A stretch of DNA of 64,000 nucleotides from Asticcacaulis sp. EMRT-3 (GTDB taxonomy: Bacteria > Pseudomonadota > Alphaproteobacteria > Caulobacterales > Caulobacteraceae), in assembly GCF_030027245.1 (NCBI RefSeq), contig NZ_JASERT010000001.1:1914501-1978500 (forward strand), read 5' to 3'. A program made the position numbers and the translations under genes. The notes under the pieces were generated by a model, which was given only the letters and a program-made list of their open reading frames with translations, made no database searches and was not told the origin of the DNA. Positions within the stretch are counted from its first letter, which is position 1, and every line of letters begins with the position of its first letter. This document shows positions 16,013 through 26,680 of the stretch, piece by piece.

Positions 16013-17158
16013 TCAGCGCTGCGTCAGCGGTTTCAACATCTTACGGATCGGTTCATCATAGAGCTTGAACGCCGCCCAGGCGAAGCTGACCACGACAATA
16101 AAGGCGACGCTGGCCCAGATCAGCCTGTCATGCGCCGAAGGGTGGCGAAAATTGACATAGTTCATGTAGATCAACAAAAACGGGTAGTGCAGGATATAGA
16201 GCGGATAGGACAGGTGCCCGGCGATCTTGCACGCCGCCATTTCGATGTGGCTGATTTGCGAATGCGCACCCAGCAGCACGACCAGTGGAAATACCAGCAT
16301 CACCATCGCCACCTCCAGCAAGCCATTGGCGTGGGCGATGCCGGGCGCGATGCGCGGCACGCACATGGCGATGATCAGCACCAGGCTTAAGGCCAGCCAG
16401 CCGGGGCGCACCTTCGGGAACCTGTCATGCACACGATAGAGCCACAGGCCCAGCGTAAACGAAAACGCCATGCGCAACATGCCCCGCCAGTAGCTGCCGA
16501 AATCCGAGCCCATATCCATGCTGTTGTTTTTCGCCGCGCACCAGATCAGACCCGCCCCGGTCACGATCAGGATGGCGAACAGCCAGCGCGCCTTGAGGCG
16601 ACGCAGCACCAGCGCATAGGCGATATTGCCGATATATTCCTGCAACAAAGACCAGGCCGGACTGTTCAGGCTGTGGGTGTCGGTCCAGCGGTTGGGCAGG
16701 GGCGGGTGCGGCATCAGGAAGGCGATCAGCACGAAATCAATCGCCACGGTACGCAAGGGTATGACCGATTGCGTGGCCCCTGCGAACGGATCAAACACAA
16801 AGCTCAGAACGCCCAGCACCGCGCCCAGCAGCACCAGCGGATGCAGCCGCACCAGCCGCGTCAGGAAGAACTGTTTGAGGCTCATCTTCCCCCAGCGGTC
16901 GCCATAGGCATAGGCGATGACGAAGCCCGACAGGGTGAAGAAGAAATCGACCGCCAGATGGCCGTGATGCACCAACTGGCCCTTATCCGACCAGTTGGCG
17001 GTCATGCCCATGATATGAAACAGCACCACCAGCACGGCAGCCGTGCCGCGCAAACCATCCAGCACCTCATAGTGCGGCTTGCCGGTTGTGGTGACGTCCG
17101 GCGTTATGGCGTCGGTGGCCGACGGGCTGTTAGCCAGTATGTTGTAAGATTGCGACAT
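16013..17158 (-). CDS. Membrane acyltransferase of the OafA/YrhL type
   Basis: This 381-residue acyltransferase-3 family protein has about ten membrane helices. The N-terminal signature LDGLRGTAAVLVVLFHIMG carries the conserved Arg and His, and DFFFTLSGFVIAYAYG follows. These enzymes O-acetylate sugars of surface polysaccharides or modify lipids and antibiotics. The gene lies upstream of the GH8 gene on the same strand, separated by about 100 bp, so a shared carbohydrate role is possible but not shown. Confidence 0.92.
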   Translation of the reverse strand: MSQSYNILANSPSATDAITPDVTTTGKPHYEVLDGLRGTAAVLVVLFHIMGMTANWSDKGQLVHHGHLAVDFFFTLSGFVIAYAYGDRWGKMSLKQFFLTRLVRLHPLVLLGAVLGVLSFVFDPFAGATQSVIPLRTVAIDFVLIAFLMPHPPLPNRWTDTHSLNSPAWSLLQEYIGNIAYALVLRRLKARWLFAILIVTGAGLIWCAAKNNSMDMGSDFGSYWRGMLRMAFSFTLGLWLYRVHDRFPKVRPGWLALSLVLIIAMCVPRIAPGIAHANGLLEVAMVMLVFPLVVLLGAHSQISHIEMAACKIAGHLSYPLYILHYPFLLIYMNYVNFRHPSAHDRLIWASVAFIVVVSFAWAAFKLYDEPIRKMLKPLTQR

Positions 17159-17287
17159 TTTACCCTGCGATTTTATGATCTTTTGCAGACCTTATCGCCG
17201 CCGCAACAGCCCGTTGTCAAACCGTGTGGAACCGCTCCCGCTCAGCGGCGCGGCCTGATTGCCATGTATGCGCTTCGGAAATGATGA

Positions 17288-18997
17288 TCAGGCCGCCAGC
17301 CCCGCCGCCTGCATCATAGGCCGCAGCGAGGCCAGTACCTGCGGCTGGCCCATCAGGGCCTGACGCACAGCCGAATCGCGCAGCATCTTCATGGCCTCGC
17401 TGCGCGCCTGATCGGACAGCGGCCCCATCGGCCCGGTCTGACCGGCGGCGAAGCCCATCATCATGGCCAGTTTCTGCACCGGCGAGGCCGGACTGCGCAG
17501 GATATGGGCCAGCAATTTGACGTCGGCGGCGATCAGCCCGCCTATCTGGCCGAGCCTGACACAAATATCGTCGCCGTCCTTTTCCACCAATTGCGCCGCT
17601 TTGATGCGCGCCTGCATCCGCGCCAGGGTTTGCAGGCGCGCGGCGGGCGGCTGCTGGCTTTCGCGCAAGGAACGCTCGAATTTCTGCTGGCTTACGAAGG
17701 TTTGCAGCCAGCGCGCCGCCTGACGTTTATTGGCGGCTCCCACCATGTTTTCGCACAGCCAGATCAGCTTTTCGACCTCGTCTGTGGCGTCACGTGCCTC
17801 CTCCATCAGGCTGGTGACGAAATCGGCCGAGACGAGCTTTTTCGAACGCTCGACAAAGGCCTCCTTGATGTCGTCGCGCTGGCCTTCGTCCTTGCCGGCG
17901 GCGCTCAGGCACAGGGCCAGGGCCCGCAGGGTTTCGATCTCGGTTTCGGGATCATTGGGGCAGAGACGGCGCGGCCCCTTCAGTTCGGTGATACAGCGCC
18001 GCGAAATATGATAGGCCAGATGCGGCAGGTGACCGCCCTGAATCAGCGCCGCGTAACCGGCCAGTGTACCGGACAGCGACGGCATCAGCCGCGCCACGCG
18101 GGCATCATGGCGCGCCACCAGATCGACCTCGGCTCCCGCCGCCAGTCGCGTCAGCAGGGCCAGCGCCCCCCCGAGATCAAGCTCATCGCCGACCAGATCG
18201 GCCAGACTGCCGCGCGTGGCGAAGATTTCCACCACCGGCGCTTCGATGACCTGCATGGCCCAGTTGCGATCCTGCACCACGCCGGACAGGGCCTCGGCGT
18301 AGATGCGCAGAGCTTCCAGTTTGGCGGCGGGCCGTTTCGCCTCTTTCAACAGCCCGGCCAGGCCGCCGCCCAGCACATAGTCGCGCTCCGGGTGATCGCG
18401 CAGACGATCGACCACGGCCAGCAGATTGGCGGGCGTCAGTTCGGGAAACACCTGCTTGCGGCCATCCTGGATCAGCCGTGTGCAGGCGCGGTCGAACAAA
18501 CCCTGCCAGCGCCGGATCAATTCATGCAGGGGCACGCCCGTATCCTGGCTTTCCGGCACCGAAAGCTTTTGCGTGACGTGCAAAAGATCATTGCCGGACG
18601 CCTCCAGCTTTTCGGCCAGATCGGGACGGTGCAGCAGTTCAAACGGCGTCACCTCATAGCGGCGCAGCCAGTCTTCGAGCAGGCGACCAATTTTTTCGCG
18701 CGCAGGCCCCGTATAGAGATCCTGCGGGCTGACGCACACCGAATCGGTTTCGGGGGCCAGTTTCGGCTTTTTCTGCGGGGTGGTAACGCCCTTTTCCATC
18801 AGGCGGTGCGAGCGGAATTCGCCCGTTTCGGGATCGAAGGTTTCCTTGGAAACACGCACGGCGGCGCGACCCTCCTTCAGCATCTCCTCGGCCGAAGTGA
18901 GCGCCGTGTCGCGGGATTCCACCGCCATTTCCAGCACCCACGAAGCCTGTGGCGTGCGGCGCGAAAACACTTCGTAATGCACCGGGCGGTCGCTCAT
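17288..18997 (-). CDS. Conserved alphaproteobacterial protein of unknown function
   Basis: This 569-residue, mostly helical soluble protein has no signal peptide or membrane segment. The N-terminal 45 residues (HYEVFSRRTPQASWVLEMAV) resemble a small alpha-beta sensor-like module, and the rest is long helices with many Leu/Ala/Arg. No catalytic motif is recognised. It is divergent from chvI, 180 bp apart, suggesting a shared regulatory region. Gene reality is supported by codon use and length; function is unknown. Confidence 0.85.
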   Translation of the reverse strand: MSDRPVHYEVFSRRTPQASWVLEMAVESRDTALTSAEEMLKEGRAAVRVSKETFDPETGEFRSHRLMEKGVTTPQKKPKLAPETDSVCVSPQDLYTGPAREKIGRLLEDWLRRYEVTPFELLHRPDLAEKLEASGNDLLHVTQKLSVPESQDTGVPLHELIRRWQGLFDRACTRLIQDGRKQVFPELTPANLLAVVDRLRDHPERDYVLGGGLAGLLKEAKRPAAKLEALRIYAEALSGVVQDRNWAMQVIEAPVVEIFATRGSLADLVGDELDLGGALALLTRLAAGAEVDLVARHDARVARLMPSLSGTLAGYAALIQGGHLPHLAYHISRRCITELKGPRRLCPNDPETEIETLRALALCLSAAGKDEGQRDDIKEAFVERSKKLVSADFVTSLMEEARDATDEVEKLIWLCENMVGAANKRQAARWLQTFVSQQKFERSLRESQQPPAARLQTLARMQARIKAAQLVEKDGDDICVRLGQIGGLIAADVKLLAHILRSPASPVQKLAMMMGFAAGQTGPMGPLSDQARSEAMKMLRDSAVRQALMGQPQVLASLRPMMQAAGLAA

Positions 18998-19177
18998 CTT
19001 GTCCCCGAAGAGGCGGAAAGCCCCTTGATTATGCGTCAGAAGTTACACACATCTTATTAAATTATCCTTGAAAGCCGCGAATTCGCCGCGTTGACGCCTT
19101 TAAAAGAACCAGCTTAGGGTAAAATGGGGTAGGCAGATGAAAAGCGCGCGGTTTCAGATCGCAATACAGGAGGCCCT

Positions 19178-19888
19178 ATGGCCCGAATAACTCTTGTCGA
19201 TGACGACGAAAACATCGTGACGAGCGTATCGCTGGCTCTGGAAAGCGGCGGCCATACGATCCAGGCCTATTATGACGGTGCCGCCGGTCTGGCCGCGCTT
19301 GAAAAAGACCCGCCTGACCTGGCCATTCTCGATGTGAAAATGCCGCGCATGGACGGTATGGAAGTGCTGCGCCGACTGCGCGCCACCTCCAGCCTGCCGG
19401 TCATCATCCTGACCTCGAAGGACGACGAGATCGACGAGGTGCTGGGCTTCAATCTCGGTGCCGATGATTACGTCCACAAGCCGTTTTCACAGCGCCTGTT
19501 GCTGGAGCGCGTCAAGGCGGTTTTGCGCCGCGCCGGTATCGTCGATCAGGGCGAGGCCCCCGAAGTGACCGAGGCGCTCAACGCCAAGTCACTGAAGCGC
19601 GGCAAGCTGGTGATGGACGCCGCCCGCCACGAATGCACTTGGGACGGCAAGCCTGTGCGCCTGACCGTCACCGAATTTTTGCTGCTGCACGCCCTGGCCC
19701 AGCGCCCCGGCTTCGTCAAGAGCCGCGACAACCTGATGGACGCCGCCTATGATGATCAGGTCTATGTCGATGACCGTACCATCGACAGCCACGTCAAGCG
19801 GATGCGCAAGAAGTTCCGCGTGGTCGATAATGAGTTCGATTCGATCGAAACCCTTTACGGCGTTGGCTATCGCTACCGCGAAGTCTGA
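19178..19888 (+). CDS. chvI: Response regulator ChvI
   Basis: This 236-residue OmpR-family regulator has a receiver domain (residues 1-120, [10 protein letters not shown] acidic pocket, [13 protein letters not shown] phosphorylation site, Lys in VHKPFS). A winged-helix DNA-binding domain follows (from about 140, [12 protein letters not shown] and HVKRMRKKF). ChvI with ChvG controls envelope integrity and growth in Caulobacter and rhizobia. AGGAGG precedes the start. It is the first gene of the chvI-chvG-hprK-EIIA-HPr run. Confidence 0.95.
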   Translation: MARITLVDDDENIVTSVSLALESGGHTIQAYYDGAAGLAALEKDPPDLAILDVKMPRMDGMEVLRRLRATSSLPVIILTSKDDEIDEVLGFNLGADDYVHKPFSQRLLLERVKAVLRRAGIVDQGEAPEVTEALNAKSLKRGKLVMDAARHECTWDGKPVRLTVTEFLLLHALAQRPGFVKSRDNLMDAAYDDQVYVDDRTIDSHVKRMRKKFRVVDNEFDSIETLYGVGYRYREV

Positions 19889-19920
19889 GACGACAGGCGT
19901 TTTGAGGGGACGTAGCTGAC

Positions 19921-21525
19921 ATGGCCGACGCCTCAGGCGCGCGCGATACAGACAAGGCGGGCCTTGTACATGTCGGACGGCATTTCAGCCGCCTGACCTT
20001 CGGACGTTCGCGCCTTGGCCGCCTGATTTTCGGCCTCAACCTGCTCGGCCTGATCATTATCGCCGTTGGCACGCTGGTGCTGTCCGATCTGCGCCGCGGC
20101 CTGATCACCAGCCAGATGGATTCGCTGACCTCACAGGCGCAGGTGGTCGGCGAAGTGATTGCCGAAGTGGCCACCGAGGGCGAGCCGCAACCGACGCTGG
20201 AACAGGACAATGCCCTGGCGGCGCTGGCGCGTTTTATCCCGTCCGGCGAACGGGCCCGTCTGTTCGATGCGCAGGGCCATCTGATTTCCGATTCCTACGT
20301 GGTGTCCGATTCGATCGATGTGTCGCAACTGCCGCCGGCGCGCAAACGTACGGATCCGCCGCCACCCGATACATCGGTACTGCGCGCCGAACGCCGTGCC
20401 CGCGCCGACATGCAACTGCACGACGAGGTGGCCCTGGCGCTCACCGGCAGAAATGTCGCCACGGTCAGGCGCAATGAGCGCGGCGTCAAGGTGGTGTCGG
20501 TGTCGATTCCGCTGCGCCGGGTCAAGGAGGTGCTGGGCGTTCTGACCATCGAGCGCGGCGATGTCGATAAGATCGTCTGGGATCAGCGCATGGCCATGCT
20601 GCCCTTCATTCTGGTGGCCTTCGCGGTCACCATGCTGTCGTCGCTCCTGCTGTACTGGCTGGTCAGCCGGCCAATTGACCGGCTCTCCGCCGCCGCCGAC
20701 CGGGTGCGCATGGCCCAGACGCGCGCCATCTCCCTGCCCGATCTGGAAAAACGCAGGGACGAGATCGGCACACTGGCGCGTTCGCTGGAAAGCATGACCG
20801 ATACACTGTGGCGGCGGATGGAAGAAATCGACCGCTTCGCCGCCGATGTCAGCCACGAGATCAAGAATCCGCTGACCTCGATCCGTTCGGCGCTCGAAAC
20901 CCTGCCTATGGTCAAGGACGATGCGGCGCGCGAACGGCTGATGAATGTGCTGGCCCAGGATGTGCGCCGTCTCGACCGTTTGATCACCGATATTTCCAAT
21001 GCCTCGCGCCTTGATGCCGAACTGTCGCGCGATATGCCGAAAAAGGTCGAACTGGACACCTTGCTCGAAGATATTGTCTCACTCTATCAGCAAAGCCATC
21101 TGCCCGGCCAGGTCAAGGTCCGTTTCCAGCGCGATACGGCCAAGGCTTCAGCGCTTGTCTCAGGCCGCGAAGGCCCGCTCGGCCAGGTTTTCCGCAACAT
21201 GATCGACAATGCGCGCTCGTTTTCACCGGAAAATAGCGAGGTGCGCGTGGCGCTGGGTGCCAGCGGCGATCCGGCCCTGCCCCTGCGCATCACCTTCGAT
21301 GACGACGGCCCCGGCATTCCACCCGATAATCTCGACACCATCTTCCAGCGCTTTTATACCTCGCGCCCCAAGGGCACCAGTTTCGGGCAGAATTCCGGGC
21401 TCGGCCTGTCGATTTCGCGCCAGATCATCGAGGCGCACCGGGGTCGGGTCTGGGCGGAGAACCGCACCGACAGCGAAGGCCGCGTAACGGGGGCGCGCTT
21501 CATCATCCTGCTGCCTGCGGCATAA
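19921..21525 (+). CDS. chvG: Sensor histidine kinase ChvG
   Basis: This 534-residue membrane kinase has a first membrane helix (residues about 37-60) and a periplasmic sensor segment up to about 220. A second membrane helix (PFILVAFAVTMLSSLLLYWLV) leads to a HAMP domain, the HisKA box FAADVSHEIKNPLTS with phospho-His near 312, and an HATPase with NMIDNA, DDDGPGIP and GLGLSIS. It senses envelope stress and phosphorylates ChvI. The gene starts 33 bp after chvI. Confidence 0.95.
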   Translation: MADASGARDTDKAGLVHVGRHFSRLTFGRSRLGRLIFGLNLLGLIIIAVGTLVLSDLRRGLITSQMDSLTSQAQVVGEVIAEVATEGEPQPTLEQDNALAALARFIPSGERARLFDAQGHLISDSYVVSDSIDVSQLPPARKRTDPPPPDTSVLRAERRARADMQLHDEVALALTGRNVATVRRNERGVKVVSVSIPLRRVKEVLGVLTIERGDVDKIVWDQRMAMLPFILVAFAVTMLSSLLLYWLVSRPIDRLSAAADRVRMAQTRAISLPDLEKRRDEIGTLARSLESMTDTLWRRMEEIDRFAADVSHEIKNPLTSIRSALETLPMVKDDAARERLMNVLAQDVRRLDRLITDISNASRLDAELSRDMPKKVELDTLLEDIVSLYQQSHLPGQVKVRFQRDTAKASALVSGREGPLGQVFRNMIDNARSFSPENSEVRVALGASGDPALPLRITFDDDGPGIPPDNLDTIFQRFYTSRPKGTSFGQNSGLGLSISRQIIEAHRGRVWAENRTDSEGRVTGARFIILLPAA

Positions 21526-21580
21526 CCGCCGCCTGATAAAGCCCTGTTCAAGCCCGCCTGCCTGTGGCTAATATCGGCCC

Positions 21581-22012
21581 ATGCCCAAGCTCGTGATCCA
21601 CGCCACCAGTCTCAGCCTGCTCACCGGCGCGCAATGGCGCGGCGTGCTGATCATGGGGCCTTCCGGCATCGGCAAGAGCGATCTGGCCTTGCGCGCCATT
21701 CAGGCCGGATGCGCCCTGGTCAGCGATGATTATTCGTGCCTGTGGTCTTCCGGCGGCCATCTCTATGCTGCCGCGCCCGAAACCATTGCCGGGCGCATGG
21801 AGATTCGCGGTCTGGCTATTTCCGATATAACGCCGCGCCCCTTTACCCGCGTCCATCTGGCGGTGCTGGCCCAAAGCGATCCGGCGGAACGCCTGCCGGC
21901 GGCCGAAATCACCGAAATTCTCGGCCACGCCCTCCCGACGATCCGCCTTGTGCCGCAACAGGCGTCGAGCGTCAGCAAACTTTTGACCGCCCTGCGCGGG
22001 CGCGTGAATTAG
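21581..22012 (+). CDS. hprK: HPr kinase/phosphorylase, short alphaproteobacterial form
   Basis: This 143-residue HprK corresponds only to the C-terminal catalytic domain of the Firmicutes enzyme, as is normal in Alphaproteobacteria. Walker A GPSGIGKSDLALR is followed by ALVSDDYSCL with the catalytic Asp pair and a basic patch (AGRMEIRGL). It phosphorylates Ser46 of HPr, linking the PTS-Ntr system to ChvIG signalling. The gene follows chvG in the conserved order. Confidence 0.93.
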   Translation: MPKLVIHATSLSLLTGAQWRGVLIMGPSGIGKSDLALRAIQAGCALVSDDYSCLWSSGGHLYAAAPETIAGRMEIRGLAISDITPRPFTRVHLAVLAQSDPAERLPAAEITEILGHALPTIRLVPQQASSVSKLLTALRGRVN

Positions 22013-22161
22013 ATTCGAATCACGAGAATTTTGGCGGCAAAAGGGCGGAAGACGCGAATCTGTTTTGCAGTGCAGTGAAATCCGGCCTATGATGTCAGCC
22101 TTCCGCGCGCGGCAAGCTAGACGCCGCGTACGGACTTTTCCGGGTTCAGGGACAAGGCTTT

Positions 22162-22566
22162 ATGATCGGACTGGTGATCGTTACCCATGGCAGGCTGGCT
22201 GACGAATTCGTAGCCGCTATGGAGCATGTGGTCGGGCCGCAAAGCCAGCTTACGGCCATCTGCATCGGCCCGGAAGACGATGTGGCCCGCCGCCGTCAGG
22301 ATATACTGGCCGCCACCTTCGCCAATGATTCCGGCGATGGCGTGATTCTGCTGACCGATATGTTTGGCGGCACCCCGTCCAATCTCGCCATTTCGGTGAT
22401 GGAACAGACCAAGGCTGAAGTCATTGCCGGCCTCAACCTGCCCATGCTGATCAAGCTGGCCTCTTTGCGCAAAAGCGAATCGCTCGATGCCTGCGTCAGT
22501 CATGCGCAGGAAGCCGGACGCAAATATGTCACCGTCGCCTCCTATGTTCTGTCGGGCGATAATTAA
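22162..22566 (+). CDS. PTS EIIA component, mannose family
   Basis: This 134-residue EIIA of the Man family has the active-site His in VTHGRLADEF (His10) and the loop DMFGGTPSNL. No membrane EIIB/C partner is in view, so it is expected to act in regulation and not in transport. It would receive phosphate from HPr, which is encoded 75 bp downstream. The start has a GGGACAAGG-like ribosome site upstream. Confidence 0.93.
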   Translation: MIGLVIVTHGRLADEFVAAMEHVVGPQSQLTAICIGPEDDVARRRQDILAATFANDSGDGVILLTDMFGGTPSNLAISVMEQTKAEVIAGLNLPMLIKLASLRKSESLDACVSHAQEAGRKYVTVASYVLSGDN

Positions 22567-22640
22567 GCCGCATCCCTCTTTACGAAAACGGCAAATCCCC
22601 GCATGTTGCATCTCCTTATCAGCCTGTAGGGGGCGATTCC

Positions 22641-22928
22641 TTGAGCGATACAGACGTGCCGGTACGGGCCGAGGTCGAAATCTGTAACAATAAGGGCCTG
22701 CACGCGCGGGCCTCGGCCAAGTTCGTCAAGCTGGCCTCGTCTTTCGACGCCCAGATCTATGTGCTGAAGGATGACAGCCGCGTCGATGCCTTGTCAATTA
22801 TGGGGCTTTTGATGCTGGCCGCCGCCAAGGGTTCAACCATCACCATCGAGGCCGAGGGCGAAGAGGCCGGAGACGCTGTGCCGGCCCTGGTTGATCTGGT
22901 GGCCCGCAAATTCGACGAAGAGGCCTGA
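22641..22928 (+). CDS. ptsH: HPr phosphocarrier protein
   Basis: This 95-residue HPr has NKGLHARASAKFVKLAS around the phospho-His and VDALSIMGLLMLAAAKG around the regulatory Ser that HprK modifies. The start codon is TTG at 22641 behind GGGGG; no ATG gives the full N-terminal strand. No enzyme I gene is in the window. It closes the conserved signalling run. Confidence 0.95.
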   Translation: MSDTDVPVRAEVEICNNKGLHARASAKFVKLASSFDAQIYVLKDDSRVDALSIMGLLMLAAAKGSTITIEAEGEEAGDAVPALVDLVARKFDEEA

Positions 22929-22930
22929 GC

Positions 22931-23761
22931 GTGAAACACGCCGCCCGCCTGATCCTATTGAGTCTGGCTATCACCGGCCTGATGGCTGCGGCGGCCCAGG
23001 CCGAGGGCACCTACAATCCCGCTGCGTCTTCACCGCTCGGCTATGCCACGGCCAACAGCACGTCAGGCGACGAGGCCATATCCGGGGCCAGCGCCGCCAG
23101 ACCGGCGGCGCGCCACCGCAAACCGGCCAAGAAACCGGTCATGCCCGCCGCTCCCATTCCCTACACCGTCTATAAAAATGGCAAGGCGCCCGCCGCCAGT
23201 CCCAAAATCGCAGCCGCCCTGACGCCGGACACCGGCAAGTCCGCGCTTGCCCCCTTGCCGCCCCCCGTGGCGATTCACAGTGCGCCGCTTCCTGCCCAGC
23301 CGCCCCTGCCGGTTCAGGCCATAGGTGCAGCCCCGCCGCCCGCGCCGGAGGCTGCGCCGCCCGTCGCGTCCGCGCCTGCTGAAATCAGCCTGCGCTGCGA
23401 AACGCGCGTCACGCAAGGGCGCCGTCTGATCTCGCAGGGCAGCTTCTATATCAATATCTTCCCCTCGCCGGTCTTTCCTGACCAGCAGGCCGATTTCAAA
23501 TTCCTGTTCGCCGATCCGGGCCATCGCTCGCTGATCCGTCAATCGATCTGCCTCGACACCACCTGCTCGGCCGAGGTATCGGGCACGGCCTATTATCTGG
23601 TCAATCGCCGCACCCGACACGGCGATGCCCTGCGCATCACGCTCGACCGCGCAAACGGCGCTTTTTACGCCGAACAGATCGACAAGAACCTGGGCGGGGG
23701 TGAACACCTCGGCGAACAGGGCATCTGCACGCCGCAAAAACTGCCTTCAGCGATTTTTTAA
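22931..23761 (+). CDS. Secreted or periplasmic hypothetical protein
   Basis: This 276-residue protein starts with GTG two bases after the ptsH stop. It has a signal peptide (residues 1-25, ending AAQA-EG), then a long Pro/Ala-rich linker (about 35-150) typical of periplasm-spanning spacers. A C-terminal domain follows with four Cys (LRCETRV, SICLDTTCSAEV, GICTPQ) that could form two disulfides. No family is recognised. Proximity to ptsH is probably only transcriptional. Confidence 0.8.
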   Translation: MKHAARLILLSLAITGLMAAAAQAEGTYNPAASSPLGYATANSTSGDEAISGASAARPAARHRKPAKKPVMPAAPIPYTVYKNGKAPAASPKIAAALTPDTGKSALAPLPPPVAIHSAPLPAQPPLPVQAIGAAPPPAPEAAPPVASAPAEISLRCETRVTQGRRLISQGSFYINIFPSPVFPDQQADFKFLFADPGHRSLIRQSICLDTTCSAEVSGTAYYLVNRRTRHGDALRITLDRANGAFYAEQIDKNLGGGEHLGEQGICTPQKLPSAIF

Positions 23762-23878
23762 AGCGCTTAGTGCGCCTTACCGTCTTCTTATGCAGCGGCT
23801 TCGCTAAGGCTTGGATATTTTAGAGGCGGGCGGGCTAGATTTAAATTCCGATTATGAATGAATTTCAGGAGTTTAGAG

Positions 23879-24079
23879 ATGAATAACGACCGTTTGCAAG
23901 GTAGCTGGGATCAGGTGCGCGGCAAGGCCCAGAAGATGTGGGGCAAGCTGACCGACGATGACCTCAATATCATCGAAGGCGACCGCAAGATTCTGTCCGG
24001 CAAGATTCAGGAACGTTACGGCATCGCTCAGGATGAGGCCGACAAGCAGATCGACGAATGGACGCGCAATCATCACTGA
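23879..24079 (+). CDS. CsbD-family stress protein
   Basis: This 66-residue CsbD-like protein has the family motif NNDRLQGSWDQVRGKAQKMWG and a second half with LSGKIQERYGIAQDEADKQID. These small helical proteins are induced by general stress, and their molecular role is unknown. The start at 23879 follows AGGAG by a good distance; an in-frame ATG 21 bp upstream is less likely. A strong hairpin follows at 24148. Confidence 0.92.
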   Translation: MNNDRLQGSWDQVRGKAQKMWGKLTDDDLNIIEGDRKILSGKIQERYGIAQDEADKQIDEWTRNHH

Positions 24080-24147
24080 TTAAACGTTCCTGACAATTTT
24101 GAGATTGCCAGACCTCTCTCCCGCCGGATTGAGGTCGGCAAGACGGG

Positions 24148-24179
24148 CGGGAAAGCGTTTCCTCAGATGCGCTTTCCCG
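24148..24179 (+). terminator. Rho-independent terminator after the CsbD gene
   Basis: CGGGAAAGCG (24148-24157) pairs perfectly with CGCTTTCCCG (24170-24179) around a 12-nt loop. CTCTTTGTGCTTTT follows. Confidence 0.7.
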
Positions 24180-24294
24180 CTCTTTGTGCTTTTATGCCCG
24201 TCAAGGCGGGCTGAATTCACCGGAAGCTGCATCCAGATGCGCGCCCGGCGGATATCAAGCCTCGTCAGTGATCCAAAACACGGGGGCTTTCTTC

Positions 24295-24705
24295 ATGAAC
24301 TATGCGCAAAAACAGGCCGCATCAATGGCCTGGCAACACGCTCATCCGCTCGAACTGGTAGCGATTTCAACCATCGCCAGCCTGGTCATCATCGCCATCA
24401 TCGTGCTGATCCGCTGGCTCGCCAGTTCAGGCGCCTGGCAATACCATCCCGGTGGGGCCAGCGGCTTCCTGAAGGACGAATGCGTGCGCTGGGCGGCGAT
24501 TTTAGTGCCCTATCTGGCCCTGACCATTGCTTTCAAAATCTATGTTTATGATCTGCATCCCGAATTGAATAGGCCCAATATCTGGATCGGCTTCGCCGTC
24601 GCCGCCATCGTGTTCCGGCTGGTTTTGCGCCGCCTGCCTTTCGTCAAGACGATGGCGCGCCATATCGACGCCGCCAGGGCCCAGGCGAAAGCCGTCCGCT
24701 CCTGA
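24295..24705 (+). CDS. Small membrane protein of unknown function
   Basis: This 136-residue protein has three probable membrane helices: residues 20-45 (VAISTIASLVIIAIIVLI), 64-85 (AAILVPYLALTIAFKIYVY) and 97-115 (IGFAVAAIVFRLVL). The C-terminal tail is basic. No motif is recognised. The start at 24295 is chosen because the upstream extension covers the csbD terminator hairpin region. Confidence 0.75.
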   Translation: MNYAQKQAASMAWQHAHPLELVAISTIASLVIIAIIVLIRWLASSGAWQYHPGGASGFLKDECVRWAAILVPYLALTIAFKIYVYDLHPELNRPNIWIGFAVAAIVFRLVLRRLPFVKTMARHIDAARAQAKAVRS

Positions 24706-24763
24706 GTCGGTCAAAAAAGCCTGGACGTCAGCCTTTCGTGCGCCGCTGACAAACCCCACATAG

Positions 24764-25762
<999 letters not shown>

Positions 25763-25785
25763 TCTGTCGCCTTGCATTCGGCCAT

Positions 25786-25822
25786 AAAAAACCCCCGCAC
25801 CAGCTCTGGTGCGGGGGTTTTT
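25786..25822. terminator. Strong bidirectional terminator
   Basis: A perfect 12-bp stem (CCCCCGCACCAG, 25792-25803, against 25806-25817) with a 2-nt loop is flanked by AAAAAA on the left and TTTTT on the right. It serves the aldo-keto reductase and the convergent DUF4142 gene. Confidence 0.93.
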
Positions 25823-25838
25823 AGAAAGCGAAATCGTA

Positions 25839-26468
25839 TCAGCCCGCCACAGTCAGCTTGCTGGCATCGGCCTGAATCGTCGGCAAGGTCTTGCTGGCGA
25901 AAGTTTTGACGGCGACATCCTGGCCCGTGGCGGCATAGGCGCTGAACAGGGACGCGGCATTGGTCAGAACCTGACCCTGCACGGTGGCATATTTCTGGTC
26001 AAAATCGGCGTCCGGCGTGGTTTGCAACTCGGCCAGCCTGGCCTTGTAATCGGCGCTCCAGGTCTGGTCAAAATGCATGTCCGAGGTCGAGCCCTGAATG
26101 GCGGTGATCATATCCTGACGCACCTTCATGCCATCATTGAGCACGGCCTGAGCGGCGGCCTTGGTAGCGGGTGACTGCGCCTTGGCGATAGCCACCTGAC
26201 TGGCGGCGATGCCGAATTCATTGGCGAGAAAGGCCTGACGAATAAAATCCTTGGCGGCATTGGGGGCTTCGGCAGCCGAGGCGGCAGGGGCCGCAGCGGC
26301 ATCCGTACCCGCAGAGGCGCTGCTGGCAGCAGCGGAGGCCGGCGATGTCGCCATCTGGCTTTCGGGCGCTGCTGCCGTTTGAGCCTGAGCGCTCATGGCT
26401 CCGCAAGTCGCTAAAGCAGCCAGAACGGCTGTGATCTTATAAGCAGCTTTAAGTTTCATCGTCTCCAT
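25839..26468 (-). CDS. DUF4142-domain exported protein
   Basis: This 209-residue exported protein has a signal peptide (to about residue 30, ending SAQAQ), an Ala-rich linker, then a four-helix DUF4142 domain (FIRQAFLANEFGIAASQVAIAKAQ and related helices, residues about 75-205). DUF4142 proteins are ferritin-like in predicted shape with no proven function. The ATG at 26459 is an alternative start with a closer GGAG. It is convergent with the aldo-keto reductase. Confidence 0.88.
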   Translation of the reverse strand: METMKLKAAYKITAVLAALATCGAMSAQAQTAAAPESQMATSPASAAASSASAGTDAAAAPAASAAEAPNAAKDFIRQAFLANEFGIAASQVAIAKAQSPATKAAAQAVLNDGMKVRQDMITAIQGSTSDMHFDQTWSADYKARLAELQTTPDADFDQKYATVQGQVLTNAASLFSAYAATGQDVAVKTFASKTLPTIQADASKLTVAG

Positions 26469-26680
26469 CCTTTATCAAGCTTAACCTGTCCGAAAACAAG
26501 CTATGAGCCATCAGAAATAAGGGCAGAGATGTGCTAAATTATGCCGTAATGATAAAATTACCGCCTGAACGGCATTCATTCATATAAAAATTTCGTGAAG
26601 GTAAGTTTACTTAAAGTGTATTGATCACTCCATCGCCACAACTGGCAATAATCATAACGATGTTCTGTTTATTGATCCGG

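Noticed and set aside
14837..16390. 517-codon open frame on the plus strand
   Set aside because: It runs antisense across both the GH8 and acyltransferase genes, which have clear motifs on the reverse strand.
17504..19060. 518-codon open frame on the plus strand
   Set aside because: Antisense of the 569-residue conserved protein; its translation is rich in His/Gln/Arg without domain logic.
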